Shown piece after piece: positions 56,501 through 64,000 of a stretch of DNA of 64,000 nucleotides (position 1 is its first letter; each line of letters opens with the position of its first letter). The notes under the pieces are model-generated. The model saw only the letters and a program-made list of their open reading frames with translations. It was not told the origin of the DNA and made no database searches. The stretch lies in NCBI GenBank assembly GCA_022706685.1, contig JAKJCA010000009.1:1-64000 (forward strand), read 5' to 3'. The position numbers and the translations under genes are program-made. This stretch comes from Bacillota bacterium (GTDB taxonomy: Bacteria; Bacillota; Clostridia; Oscillospirales; Acutalibacteraceae).

Positions 56501-58544
56501 CCGTTTGCACGTTAGCGCCGTTCGACGAGTCAAACGAAAACCCGGTTTCGTCAAGGCTCTGCGCCGTGGCAGAACTGCCCGTCGTGCCTGTTTTGCTTTC
56601 GGTCCGGTAGAGATCGTAGCCTTCAAGCGCCGCGTTTTGGAAATAATGCTCAATTTTGTACGCGGTGCCGGTGTTGGGAACGTAACGGAAGGTGATAATA
56701 TTGTTCGTCAAACCCAGCACGAGGGTTTTCGTGCCGCCGATATCACCGGCATCCGGGCTGTAGGTGTATCCGGCGACGGGAGCGAAGGTTTCTGTCACTC
56801 GCGAAGCGACGGTTTGGCCGCCGACCGTTTTATCGGGCAGTATGCTGAGGCCGTTGCATTTATATTCCACGGTATAACCGACATCCGAATACAGGCGCAA
56901 GGCCTGGTGCGCCGAGGATAAGGCGGCCGCATAAGCGTTGACTGCCGTCTGGTCAGGCAGCTTTTTGCCGGCAACCGCATTGTTGAGCGCCGCATCCCAG
57001 GCCGACAATGTGGCGGGCAGATAATATGCCCGCTGCAAATACTGGCCGGCGTGCGTTGCGTCGTAATAAGGGGGAGCCAGAATGTTGTTCCCCTGCTGTT
57101 TGGCAATCTGTGCGTCAACCGCCGAATAGTCGGCGGTTTTCAGGCTCAGCGCGTTCCACGCGTTGTTAATGGCAGAAGCATAACCGTCGATGGTTGCCTG
57201 CTGCGTTGAATCGAGGTTATAATTCACCGCCCCTATGGCGGCCGTCAACCCCGCGGCATCATTGACAAAATATGAAGGCGCATAGACCCCGTCGCCAACC
57301 GTTATGCTCGAGGGCTTGTAATAAGCGGGGTCGTTGACATTATTCGCGCGGTAATAAACGTTTGCGCCGTCCATGACGCGGGCATTGGCAATCGCCGCGT
57401 TGACTGCCGAATAATCGCCCGCGACGGGGATATAGTCGATATCCGCCTCCGTTACCGATTGCGATGTGTAAGTACCGTTGACGTCGAGATGAAAAATTCT
57501 CAGGCCCGGGTTGCCGTCATTGTATGAATTGAGCGTCGGCGCTTTGCCGTAACCGAGATGGATCCCGTCGTCGGTTGTCATGACGAATGAGTTTTTATGG
57601 TCATGGCCGAAATAGGCTCCAAGCAGATTGCCGTACGCCGCCCATGCTTCATAAAGCGTTTTGCTGCCGTAAACCGCCGAGGAGCGGTGGGCCGCGGCGG
57701 TATAGGTGGATTGGTCGGCCGGGCAGGGCGGTTCCTTATAGATTTCAGAAAGCGACTGGCTGGATTTTGTCCAGTCGATTTTCGCCGGGTCCAATATCCA
57801 AGAATAGTTGTTGAACGGCGAACCGCTGCCCGTATAAGAATTGGCTGTGCCGGACGGAACCTGCAGCATCGTCCTGGTATAAATATCCGGGACGATGATG
57901 TGCATATACCATAATGACGGGACATTGGGATAAGTCTGGCTGCGTTGGATATAATAATCAATCTGATCGGTATAGGGACAATCGTAGCCGGAGGACGCGT
58001 AGGTTCCCGAATCCATTAGAAACACCTGAAAAGCCGGTGTGCCGCTTGACTGGCCGTAGGGATATATCGGAATAACGCCGCTGCCCACACCCGACAAGGC
58101 ATCCACATCATGGTCGATGGCCAGGTTGCCGCCGTGCGAGATATAATAATCATACTGCGTGCTTTTTGATACGGAAGGCCAGCCTTCGTCGTCATGGTTG
58201 CCGAATGTTACGGCGTATTTGGTGTTGGTATCGAGCAGCGGCTGTAAAAACTTATTGATAACGGTCTTGTAGGTCAACGAACCGCCCGTCTGGTTATCTC
58301 CGGTAAAGACAACCAGATCGGGGCCGAAACGCGCAATGGCCTTCTGCAGCAGCGTGATCACCCGCGAGTTGACGGTGGTGCTCTCCTGGATATCCGCAAC
58401 CTGCATGACGGTGAATTTCCCCTGCTGGTCGAATTGCAGCGCGCCCGAAAAAGCCGCCGAAGCAGTGAGCGATGAAACCGGAAACAGCGTCAGGGCGATC
58501 GCCAGAGCGAGAAACGCGCTGAAAAGGCGGCGGGAACGCTTCAT
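53544..58544 (-). CDS. Giant secreted metallophosphoesterase with 13 InlB-type repeats and C-terminal dockerin
   Basis: The 1666-residue protein has a signal peptide (MKRSRRLFSAFLALAIALTL..). Residues about 38-350 are a calcineurin-like phosphoesterase with QVADIQ, FTGDNQ, FGNHDDEG, YMHI and FGHDH. A helical FIVAR-like region follows (about 385-555), then two MucBP-like units (to about 695). Thirteen InlB B-type repeats of about 62 residues run from about 700 to 1510, each with the FDA-GG...GYTF-GWSP...FTAQW pattern. The end (about 1595-1660) is a type I dockerin with two calcium loops, DVNGDGNVDSAD and DINKDGNIDSAD. The dockerin suggests docking to a cohesin on a surface complex. GGAG lies six bases before the ATG. 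It follows the sialidase gene set on the same strand. Confidence 0.93.
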   Translation of the reverse strand: MKRSRRLFSAFLALAIALTLFPVSSLTASAAFSGALQFDQQGKFTVMQVADIQESTTVNSRVITLLQKAIARFGPDLVVFTGDNQTGGSLTYKTVINKFLQPLLDTNTKYAVTFGNHDDEGWPSVSKSTQYDYYISHGGNLAIDHDVDALSGVGSGVIPIYPYGQSSGTPAFQVFLMDSGTYASSGYDCPYTDQIDYYIQRSQTYPNVPSLWYMHIIVPDIYTRTMLQVPSGTANSYTGSGSPFNNYSWILDPAKIDWTKSSQSLSEIYKEPPCPADQSTYTAAAHRSSAVYGSKTLYEAWAAYGNLLGAYFGHDHKNSFVMTTDDGIHLGYGKAPTLNSYNDGNPGLRIFHLDVNGTYTSQSVTEADIDYIPVAGDYSAVNAAIANARVMDGANVYYRANNVNDPAYYKPSSITVGDGVYAPSYFVNDAAGLTAAIGAVNYNLDSTQQATIDGYASAINNAWNALSLKTADYSAVDAQIAKQQGNNILAPPYYDATHAGQYLQRAYYLPATLSAWDAALNNAVAGKKLPDQTAVNAYAAALSSAHQALRLYSDVGYTVEYKCNGLSILPDKTVGGQTVASRVTETFAPVAGYTYSPDAGDIGGTKTLVLGLTNNIITFRYVPNTGTAYKIEHYFQNAALEGYDLYRTESKTGTTGSSATAQSLDETGFSFDSSNGANVQTGIVAADGSLVLKLYYTRNSYQMVFDAAGGSGTVSVSLPYQSPLEAPAVSREGYTFTGWTPEVPSAVPGENRVFTAAWQINSYEVVFDAAGGTGSQVLTMPFNAVITPPTVEKTGYSFSGWSPAVPQRVPAYNTRYTAEWIVNRYTAVFDAAGGNGGSETMYEFGAHINAPSVTRNGYTFAGWSPDVPQTMPANDLRFTAQWTLNRYTMTFNAGGGEGSAVYLLDYGSNLTPPSVTRNGFAFAGWSPAVPATVPATDMVFTAQWTQNGYVMTFDANGGTGSESRVCAFGVKLDAPAVARTGYSFKGWSPAVPETVPAADMTFTAQWEVNVYTVTFDANGGTGSAAFTLSYGAALSAPVVSRTGYTFAGWSQPVPTTVPAGDTTYTAVWAVNSYSIVFDAGAGSGSTSATLAYGSALIPPAVSRKGYTFTGWTPEVGPTVPASNMTYTAGWAINDYTVVFDANGGSGGATIVTQYGKPLAAPHVSRVSYLFAGWDPAVPAMAEDRDAVYTAQWQPINYKVSFDFGDGEVVVFQLHTSDEIVAPAAEKPGYTFSGWSPAPPRWVGTSDLYFYAAWAVNSYQITFDANGAQGSTGGTYVYGQALHAPVLTRTGYTFVGWTPELPGTVPASDTVYTAIWVANIHTVTFSAGGGTGGRSINVSYGDQIIPPAVQREGFIFAGWSPEIPGSMPDTPLFFTAVWTSAGGYQAVYLSGNSEVARYTVQPGDMIPVPQAPQKPGSIFLGWDPGIPAVMPAGDLTFTAQWFAYAYALSFDLNLGSGTQPETRILDGGAAVALPDGGGIARTGYRFTGWAIHADDTVALTGLQMPCSDLVLYAVWRPVLSLAARQGSSAAVHTDGLITGIEPGTSAADFENSLVEVLGDGRLSVIPGDTGFGTGTKIELIDNASGEVVSAYFILIYGDVNGDGNVDSADAGIIADFENFVLGWESGSIYDKAADINKDGNIDSADAGILVDYENYFLNISQTDGRVC
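54010..56450 (-). repeat. Tandem coding repeats, 13 units of about 186 bases
   Basis: The DNA encoding the InlB-type repeats has a 186-base period. Units share codons for the GWSP and FTAQW motifs but diverge elsewhere; the first and last units and units 9 and 12 are most different. The period is a multiple of three, so gain or loss keeps frame. Confidence 0.9.
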
Positions 58545-58733
58545 GGCATACTCCTGTTAAAACTCAGTGAAAATCTTAGTGAACATCATCGCTGCCGATA
58601 TCATTTTACACCAATCGGGCGCCTTGATGATGCCGAACATCCAATATGCTTTTCTTTCCGGCAGAGAGCATAATATAACGTGTCCTTTCAGCCGGGGTGA
58701 TCTTCGCACGGCATGCCTTCGTTGAAACGGCGC

Positions 58734-59609
58734 TCAGTATTCGAGCAGCGGGAGAACGTTTTTCACCAGGGCTTCCTTTTGCTCTTGGCTGACTTTCCCG
58801 AAAGGTTTCCTCGCGTCGCCGGCGTCGATGCCCATCAGTGTCAGGCAGGCCTTCAGCGCGGGAATGATGCCGATTTTCACCAGTTCTTTGATCACCGCGT
58901 TCGCCTCGCTCTGAATGATGCGGGCCTGTTGAATTTCCCCTTTCCGCATCAATCCGGCCATCGCGACGAATTTTTCGGGCATGATGTTATAGGTGCTGCC
59001 GATGCCGCCGTCCGCGCCCATGGAAAGGCCCGCGATAAAGAGTTCGTCGTAGCCGTTGAAAATCGTAATCTCTTCAAATCTCGCTCTGGCACGTTCCATC
59101 GAGAAAAAGTCGTTCGAGGTGTGTTTCAGTCCGACAAAACGCTTGTCGGTAAAAAAGTCGGCCAGATTGTCGTCGTTGAAGCTGATGCCGGTCAGCACGG
59201 GGATATTGTACAGAATCATGCCGGTGCCGACCGAATCGGCCAGGTCGTAGTAGTAGCCCTTGATTTCGTCGTAAGAATACTTGAAATAAATCGGCGGGAT
59301 AGAGGAAACCGCCGCCACCTTGTTTTCAGCATGCCTCGCCAGTTCGACGGCGTCCGCGGTCGACAGGCAGCCGATGTGGCAGATGAGGGGTTTCGCGCCG
59401 CCGACGGTATCCGCGACGATATCGAGGACGTACTTCCTCTCTTCTTTGCTCAACAGCAGCGACTCCCCCGTGCTGCCGCAGACATAAAAGCCGTCGACAC
59501 CCTTGAGCATATTGCGTTTGACAAGCGCCTCGAGCGCTTTGGCGTTGACTTTGCCTTCGGCGTCGAAGGGCGTCGGCAGCGCCGGGAATACGCCGGACAG
59601 TTTTTTCAT
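58734..59609 (-). CDS. nanA: N-acetylneuraminate lyase (DapA/NanA family)
   Basis: The 291-residue aldolase has FPALPTPFDAEG, the GSTGES phosphate/carboxylate loop, LYNIPVLTG with the catalytic Tyr, and the Schiff-base Lys in GLKHTSNDFF. Within the DapA superfamily the HTSND sequence after the Lys and the sialidase gene directly upstream point to sialic acid cleavage into N-acetylmannosamine and pyruvate, although a related keto-acid aldolase cannot be excluded. Start at 59609 has GGAG eight bases upstream. It lies 17 bases after the sialidase gene. Confidence 0.85.
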   Translation of the reverse strand: MKKLSGVFPALPTPFDAEGKVNAKALEALVKRNMLKGVDGFYVCGSTGESLLLSKEERKYVLDIVADTVGGAKPLICHIGCLSTADAVELARHAENKVAAVSSIPPIYFKYSYDEIKGYYYDLADSVGTGMILYNIPVLTGISFNDDNLADFFTDKRFVGLKHTSNDFFSMERARARFEEITIFNGYDELFIAGLSMGADGGIGSTYNIMPEKFVAMAGLMRKGEIQQARIIQSEANAVIKELVKIGIIPALKACLTLMGIDAGDARKPFGKVSQEQKEALVKNVLPLLEY

Positions 59610-59626
59610 CGATGTGTCTCCGTTCA

Positions 59627-60667
59627 TTATTCTGTATTTTGTGAAACCCTATTGAAATAATCGTTCATGCTTATCGAAGCCAGCCATATCGTATCATACT
59701 TTTCTTTGACCCGGCTTTCATAAAGGACATGGATAAGGCCGCCGCCGACGGCAATGTCGCTGTACGCGCTCATTGCGCCGCACACTTTCAGACCGCGGTT
59801 CCAGGTCAAGCCCGCGTCCGCGCTGTATCGCAGGGTGAGGTTTTTTCTGCGTGTTTTCGACGCGGCGTTGGTAAAAAAAAGATGCCTGCCGGCGGACAGC
59901 ACGCTGCCCTGGCAATAGGGGTCGGGCAGTTCGGGCGCGAGAAAACACTCCCGCAGCGACTCCCCGGCGTCAACACTGTAGGCGGCCGCGCGCTTTCTCT
60001 GCCGGAATGTATTGCGCATGTTGAGGTAGATGCCCCTGCTCGTTTCAGCCGCGGCCGCTTCGTTGGTACCCGGCACGCATTCGGCGCCGATCGACCAGTT
60101 TTCGCCGTTGTCGTCGCTGTAGATGATGTGCGACCTTGTCTTCTCCTGGCCGAGAACGCCATGGTTGCAGGGTACAATATAGCGGCCGTTTGAAAGCCGC
60201 AGGCCGTGGCAGGGTCCGGTAGCGTACCATGTCCAATCGTCCCGGCGCACCTGCATGCTGATATCGTCCGGGTCGGTCCAGGATATTCCTTCGTTCTCGC
60301 TGAAGGTGCGGTACACCTTTCTGGGCGGCGCTTTTCCGGACATAATGTCGCGTTCACAGTCACAGCCGCGGTTGGAGGTAAAAATCAAACAGATTCTGCC
60401 GCTTTGCGGTTCAATCAGCGGACAGGGATTTCCGCAGGTGTTTTCACCGCCTTTGACGGCGACCCTCATCGGGCTCCATGACTTTCCGCCGTCCGCGCTG
60501 CTGCGGAGCACGATGTCGATACTGCCCGAGTCGGAGCGGGAATGCCTGCGCCCTTCGCAAAAAGCAAGCAGACGGCCGCCTGCCGCGACGGTTAAAACCG
60601 GTATCCTGAAAAAGGCGTAACCTTCCATCCCGGAATGAAAAACAATTGTCCTGCTAAAATTTTTCAT
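59627..60667 (-). CDS. Exo-alpha-sialidase without signal peptide
   Basis: The 346-residue protein is a GH33-type sialidase: the FRIP motif at residues 20-23, four Asp-boxes (SSADGGKSW, SENEGISW, SDDNGENW, SADAGLTW) and a late MSAYSD and LYESR. These give the arginine triad and the Tyr nucleophile of the six-bladed propeller. There is no signal peptide, membrane helix or carbohydrate-binding module, so it appears cytoplasmic and would act on imported sialosides. It lies 37 bases after a flavodoxin gene. The binding site before the ATG is weak (GGTGCGG). Confidence 0.93.
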   Translation of the reverse strand: MKNFSRTIVFHSGMEGYAFFRIPVLTVAAGGRLLAFCEGRRHSRSDSGSIDIVLRSSADGGKSWSPMRVAVKGGENTCGNPCPLIEPQSGRICLIFTSNRGCDCERDIMSGKAPPRKVYRTFSENEGISWTDPDDISMQVRRDDWTWYATGPCHGLRLSNGRYIVPCNHGVLGQEKTRSHIIYSDDNGENWSIGAECVPGTNEAAAAETSRGIYLNMRNTFRQRKRAAAYSVDAGESLRECFLAPELPDPYCQGSVLSAGRHLFFTNAASKTRRKNLTLRYSADAGLTWNRGLKVCGAMSAYSDIAVGGGLIHVLYESRVKEKYDTIWLASISMNDYFNRVSQNTE

Positions 60668-60704
60668 TTAAAGAACCGCACCGTATGCAAGAGCGCATTT
60701 TACC

Positions 60705-61118
60705 TTACAGTTTGACATCGATATAGGCGAGCAGTTCGCAGCCCCTGCCGGCAATCAAATCCTTCGTCCCCTGCGCGCTTTTCGACGAGTCGCCGCTTCC
60801 CGAGGTAAAGTGAAGTTCCACCTGTTTCCCCGCCGGCAGCAACTGTACGGCGCTGTTGAACGCCGGCGCGGGGTAACCGGCCCAGATAGGCGCCGCAAGG
60901 ATGATTTTGTCATATTCTTCAAAACCGAAGCCGAGGGTGCCGATGCGCGCGCTTTTCCTGCGCATGGCGGCGGGAGCCCCGACGAGAAACGCGCCGAGCA
61001 CCGTTCTTGGCTTTTCCGCTTTCAGACTGAACACGTCGGCATTCTCTTTCGCGGCGAGTTCATGCGCGTATTTTTTTGTTTTGCCGGAAAAGGAGTAGTA
61101 AACAATAATGGTTTTCAT
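60705..61118 (-). CDS. Flavodoxin
   Basis: The 137-residue protein has a flavodoxin-like fold: TIIVYYSFSGKTKKYAHELA gives the FMN phosphate loop, IILAAPIWAGYPAPAFNSAV the 50s/90s loops, and LHFTSGSGDSSKSAQG the later strand. It could carry electrons in the cell. Its place between a deacetylase and a sialidase gene is unusual. The open frame upstream to 61262 lies within the deacetylase gene; the ATG at 61118 fits the family start and has GAGAG upstream. Confidence 0.88.
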   Translation of the reverse strand: MKTIIVYYSFSGKTKKYAHELAAKENADVFSLKAEKPRTVLGAFLVGAPAAMRRKSARIGTLGFGFEEYDKIILAAPIWAGYPAPAFNSAVQLLPAGKQVELHFTSGSGDSSKSAQGTKDLIAGRGCELLAYIDVKL

Positions 61119-61141
61119 CCGCTCGCTCTCTTTCTGATGAT

Positions 61142-62017
61142 TTATTTTCCGCCGTTTCCGAACGCCTGCGCCCAGGAAACGATTTTGATGCCGCCGCCGG
61201 CTGCCGCCGCATGCAAATCGCCGCTTTGGAGAAAACGCAGTTCCAGTTCCCTCTTGCGCCATTCGTCGTTTTCCTCAGAAGGCGCTTCGCCCGCAGGATA
61301 GGAGGGATGGAAGAATAGTTCCGTAATCCCCTCGCCGATATTGTTCAGCGCGTCAAGGTAGTAACCGCGCAAACTTTCATAGTTGCCGATGATTCGAATC
61401 GAACAGGGGTTTGATATCATATCGTCCAGAAGCAGAACGCCCCTGCGCCGCGCGGCCGCAAGCACTTGCCCGTGAAGAAAACCGATCCCCGGTAATTTTC
61501 TGCCGAGCTGGCGTTCGATAAAGCCGGGATTTTTCGGGAAACGGAAAGGTAAATGATGCGCGGCGCAGAAATCGAACGCATTGATAAAAAACAGCCTGCC
61601 GTTGACTCCGTAGAGTGTCGCGCAATGATTGTCGGCATGGTCGGGGACGCACCCGCTGTCGCATAAAAAACGGTATTGCGCCTCGATTTCGGCCGATACA
61701 TCGGCCGAGCGCGCTTTCAAGGCGAGAACGGACATTTTCGCTGGAAGACCCGCTCCCCCTCCGAGGGACGGCGCCGCGGTGAGGCTGTGCCAGAGATTTT
61801 CGGCGGAGTCGGAATTGATGGTCAGGTGAATGCCGACCGGGTAACCTTTTCGGCCGGAAACCCGCGCCGCCTGTTCGGCTCCGGGCGCCACCGCCATCAG
61901 CGACGCGGAAGACAGCAGGCCGGCGTCGAACAGTTCTTCCACCGCGCGGTTGGTCGCGCCGCATACGCCGTAGTCGTCGGCGTTGACAATCAGATATTTG
62001 CCGCCCGGCCGGCTCAC
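61142..62017 (-). CDS. ChbG/YdjC family carbohydrate deacetylase (second copy)
   Basis: The 291-residue protein starts GKYLIVNADDYG and has GIHLTINSD, DHADNHCATLYG and FFHPSYPAGE, the metal-binding and catalytic pattern of YdjC deacetylases. No signal peptide. Beside a sialidase and sialic acid lyase it may deacetylate an amino sugar taken up by the adjacent transporter. Start is a GTG at 62017 that overlaps the transporter stop as GTGA, indicating coupled translation. It is only distantly similar to the copy at 1286-2176. Confidence 0.88.
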   Translation of the reverse strand: MSRPGGKYLIVNADDYGVCGATNRAVEELFDAGLLSSASLMAVAPGAEQAARVSGRKGYPVGIHLTINSDSAENLWHSLTAAPSLGGGAGLPAKMSVLALKARSADVSAEIEAQYRFLCDSGCVPDHADNHCATLYGVNGRLFFINAFDFCAAHHLPFRFPKNPGFIERQLGRKLPGIGFLHGQVLAAARRRGVLLLDDMISNPCSIRIIGNYESLRGYYLDALNNIGEGITELFFHPSYPAGEAPSEENDEWRKRELELRFLQSGDLHAAAAGGGIKIVSWAQAFGNGGK

Positions 62018-63354
62018 AAGGCCTGCACCTTCTCTTCCCCCGCCTGTTGATGCTCACGAAAACGGACGAACATCGCGAAAGCGCTGCCGACGGCCAAAGC
62101 GATAATCGAGCAGATTACCATCAGAAAACGGGAAGCGCCGGCAGGGTTCGGCCCGGGTTCGTTGCCGCTGATATAACCGAAAAAATGTGAAGCCGAATAA
62201 ACCGCGAGACTGACAAACAAGCCGTTGAGACGGTTCATAAATCCCATGGCGCTCGAATAGATGCCTTCCCTGCGCAGACCGTATTTCGCGGTGTCCTCGT
62301 CCATAATTTTCGCCGCAATGACATCGTTGGTGGCGAGAACGCCCCCGTAGCAGATTCCCAGCAGCGCGCTGACCGCGACCGCGCCCCCCAGTCCGCCGAC
62401 AAAATACATCGGGATAAAACTGAAACCGAACATCGCCATCGCCGTTTTCCACAGCGAGGTCATTTTGCGCTTTTTGGCTAAAGCGGACCAACCGGCGATA
62501 CTTAAAATCGTCGAGCCGAACACGCAACCCATCAGGATGGTGGTTTTACCGGAATCGAGCCTGAGGGCGTATTTGACAAAAAGCGGGAAGACCTGCATGA
62601 TAATCGAGCCCGCGGCCGAATAGAATGCGTTGGCCAGGCCGAAAATCCAGAACTTCGGGTTGGTGAACAGGGCTTTGATGCTCGCAACGAACTGCGGCTT
62701 TTCGGAATGGACAAGCGCGAGGTTTTCGTGACAGCCGAAGGTGCAGTATAAGATGACCGTCAAAGCGAGCGCGCCGTAAATAAACGCTGTGTTCCGGTAG
62801 CCGATTTGCTTGGTGATAAGAGGCGTCAGCCCGATGCTGATGACCATTGCAACCAGTTGAAAAGCCTGGCGCATCGCATTGGTCTTGGCCCTGACGGTAT
62901 CGACCGGGAACAACTCCGGAAACAGCGCGCCGTAATTGGCGTTGATGAGCGAATCGAGCGTGCCGGTCAGAATATAGGTCAGCAGCATGTAAACGAACAA
63001 AGGGGTATCGTTGCCGAGGGCTGCCGGCCCGCTGACCGATGCCGGGACGCTGTAAAAAAGGACGAAGAAAAGAATCAGCAGCGGCGTGCCGATGACCAGC
63101 CAGGGCCGCCTCCTGCCCCACGGGGTCCTTGTCCTGTCGGAGAGAAACCCGTAAACGGGGTTGTCAAGCGCGTCGACAAAGGTATAAATAAAGATTACTT
63201 TGGAGTACTTTTTTGCGGCCAGGCCAAGCATGTCCACATAAAAGGCCAGCGCGTAGGTCTTGAACATGTTGATCGGTATCGACGTGCCGAACATGCCGAC
63301 AGCATACCGGAATGAACTGGTCGCCTTTTGCCGCAGAGTCTGTTCTTTGGCCAT
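62014..63354 (-). CDS. GPH-family sugar:cation symporter (MelB-like MFS)
   Basis: The 446-residue protein has about twelve membrane helices and the GPH signature SDRTRTPWGRRRPWL near residues 72-86, plus an opening FRYAVGMFG and VDALDNPVYGF. Members import glycosides, pentosides or hexuronides with Na+ or H+. As first gene of the sialidase-lyase-deacetylase run it likely imports a sialoside, anhydro-sialic acid or host glycan piece. GGGAG lies six bases before the ATG; a promoter is at 63400-63428. Confidence 0.9.
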   Translation of the reverse strand: MAKEQTLRQKATSSFRYAVGMFGTSIPINMFKTYALAFYVDMLGLAAKKYSKVIFIYTFVDALDNPVYGFLSDRTRTPWGRRRPWLVIGTPLLILFFVLFYSVPASVSGPAALGNDTPLFVYMLLTYILTGTLDSLINANYGALFPELFPVDTVRAKTNAMRQAFQLVAMVISIGLTPLITKQIGYRNTAFIYGALALTVILYCTFGCHENLALVHSEKPQFVASIKALFTNPKFWIFGLANAFYSAAGSIIMQVFPLFVKYALRLDSGKTTILMGCVFGSTILSIAGWSALAKKRKMTSLWKTAMAMFGFSFIPMYFVGGLGGAVAVSALLGICYGGVLATNDVIAAKIMDEDTAKYGLRREGIYSSAMGFMNRLNGLFVSLAVYSASHFFGYISGNEPGPNPAGASRFLMVICSIIALAVGSAFAMFVRFREHQQAGEEKVQAL

Positions 63355-63399
63355 TTCGCACTCCCGAATCCCTGAATTCGTTGTTTTTTATTAATAATT

Positions 63400-63428
63400 A
63401 ATATAACATAAACCATACGGGTTGTAAA
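63400..63428 (-). promoter_or_regulatory. Promoter of the sialidase gene run
   Basis: Minus-strand TTTACA (63423-63428) and TATATT (63400-63405), each one base from consensus, 17-base spacer, about 45 bases upstream of the transporter start. Confidence 0.65.
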
Positions 63429-63527
63429 ATATACGCGATGCCGCCGCGTGCCCAATCCCCTGTTTCCGCAGGGAGGCGCGCGATTGAAGAACGGCAGCCC
63501 GATATCGCTTGAAAAAGAGGCAGGACT

Positions 63528-64000
63528 ATGAATCCGGAAACCTTCACGGGCGTTTGCTGCGGCGGGAACGGGGATGCGGCTTTTCTGCGACTGATTGACG
63601 ATTCGTGGAGGATGATGCGCCCCGCGGCGGACCTTCCGAATATTTCGATGATTTATCATCAGGCGACCGATACGTTCCGTGAAGGATTTTTCTGGAACGG
63701 GTGGTGGATACAAAACAGTTACGGCTTCGCATACGGCGCAGTACCTTTCCTCACTCCGCTCTGGCTGGAGGTCCTGCAGCGCTCGCTCGACCTTTTTTGG
63801 GACAGAATCGGCGACGGGAAAAGGCGGGGTGCCGACACTCCGCGCAAGGGTGATTCGCCGTTGATGAAACTCGTCGCCCCCGACGGCAGTCTGGGCGATT
63901 GTGTGGCTTTCGGGCAGGGAATTATCTATAAGCAGGGCGACGGAGATATTGCTTTGCACGACTGGTTTTACGAGGCCGCCGCCGCGGGCGTCGTGATGCA
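63528..64000 (+). CDS. Unknown protein, 3' end outside window
   Basis: The frame is open from the ATG at 63528 to the right edge (157 residues). It is rich in aromatic residues (FFWNGWWIQNSYGFAYGAVPFL) and has LWLEVLQRSLDLFWDRIGDGKRRG, which recalls catalytic modules of intracellular glycosidases, but I cannot name a family. No signal peptide. GAGGCAGGA lies a few bases upstream of the ATG. It is transcribed divergently from the sialidase run across about 170 bases and could belong to the same regulon. Confidence 0.7.
   Translation, partial: MNPETFTGVCCGGNGDAAFLRLIDDSWRMMRPAADLPNISMIYHQATDTFREGFFWNGWWIQNSYGFAYGAVPFLTPLWLEVLQRSLDLFWDRIGDGKRRGADTPRKGDSPLMKLVAPDGSLGDCVAFGQGIIYKQGDGDIALHDWFYEAAAAGVVM

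Overview
The window looks like chromosomal DNA of an anaerobic, moderately GC-rich (roughly mid-50s percent by eye) low-GC-lineage Gram-positive of the class Clostridia, probably an uncultured Oscillospirales-type relative. The strongest reason is the gene order asp23 - nusB - TsaD-like - xseA - xseB - ispA - dxs - tlyA - nadK - argR - recN, which is a Clostridia hallmark. A DUF1292 gene, a 6S RNA, a dockerin-bearing secreted protein and corrinoid methyltransferase genes agree. I see no phage, IS element, CRISPR array or plasmid function.

Layout. 1-5117: a PHP-domain protein (cut by the left edge), a ChbG/YdjC deacetylase, a small membrane protein and DNA ligase LigA. 5190-5508: a possible non-coding RNA or long ligA leader behind a perfect sigma-70 promoter. 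5603-6907: DUF1292 protein, 6S RNA and an unknown protein. 6911-10699: one corrinoid protein with three UroD-family methyltransferase-like proteins. 10728-13112: secreted lipase, YhhN membrane protein and tRNA-Leu. 13264-15749: CDF metal exporter and TyrS. 15862-29435: a long minus-strand block holding the conserved housekeeping cluster, ending with an isomerase-like protein and a striking acyltransferase-CapA-SGNH fusion. 29625-35042: YfhO-type membrane protein, GuaA and NadE. 35107-45275: minus-strand run pyrE - uvrB - uvrA - secreted phosphoesterase - TIM-barrel protein - ROK kinase - SIS isomerase. 45399-48251: RluD-like pseudouridine synthase and a PrsA-like foldase. 48255-48686: four tRNAs (Gly, Arg, His, Gln). 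48803-53484: WYL regulator, GH2 glycosidase, tRNA-Leu and an amidohydrolase. 53544-63354: a sialic-acid-type gene set (GPH transporter, ChbG/YdjC deacetylase, flavodoxin, sialidase, N-acetylneuraminate lyase) followed by a 1666-residue secreted phosphoesterase with 13 InlB-type repeats and a dockerin. 63528 onward: an unknown gene cut by the right edge.

How it fits together. The organism appears to be a saccharolytic anaerobe that works on host- or plant-derived glycans (sialidase, GH2, deacetylases, ROK and SIS sugar-phosphate enzymes) and decorates its envelope (OatA-like fusion, YfhO). It may also move methyl groups through a corrinoid protein. The most unusual observations are two genes (CDF exporter and RluD-like synthase) that appear to start at AUC codons, the three-part acyltransferase fusion, and the promoter-driven transcript upstream of ligA.
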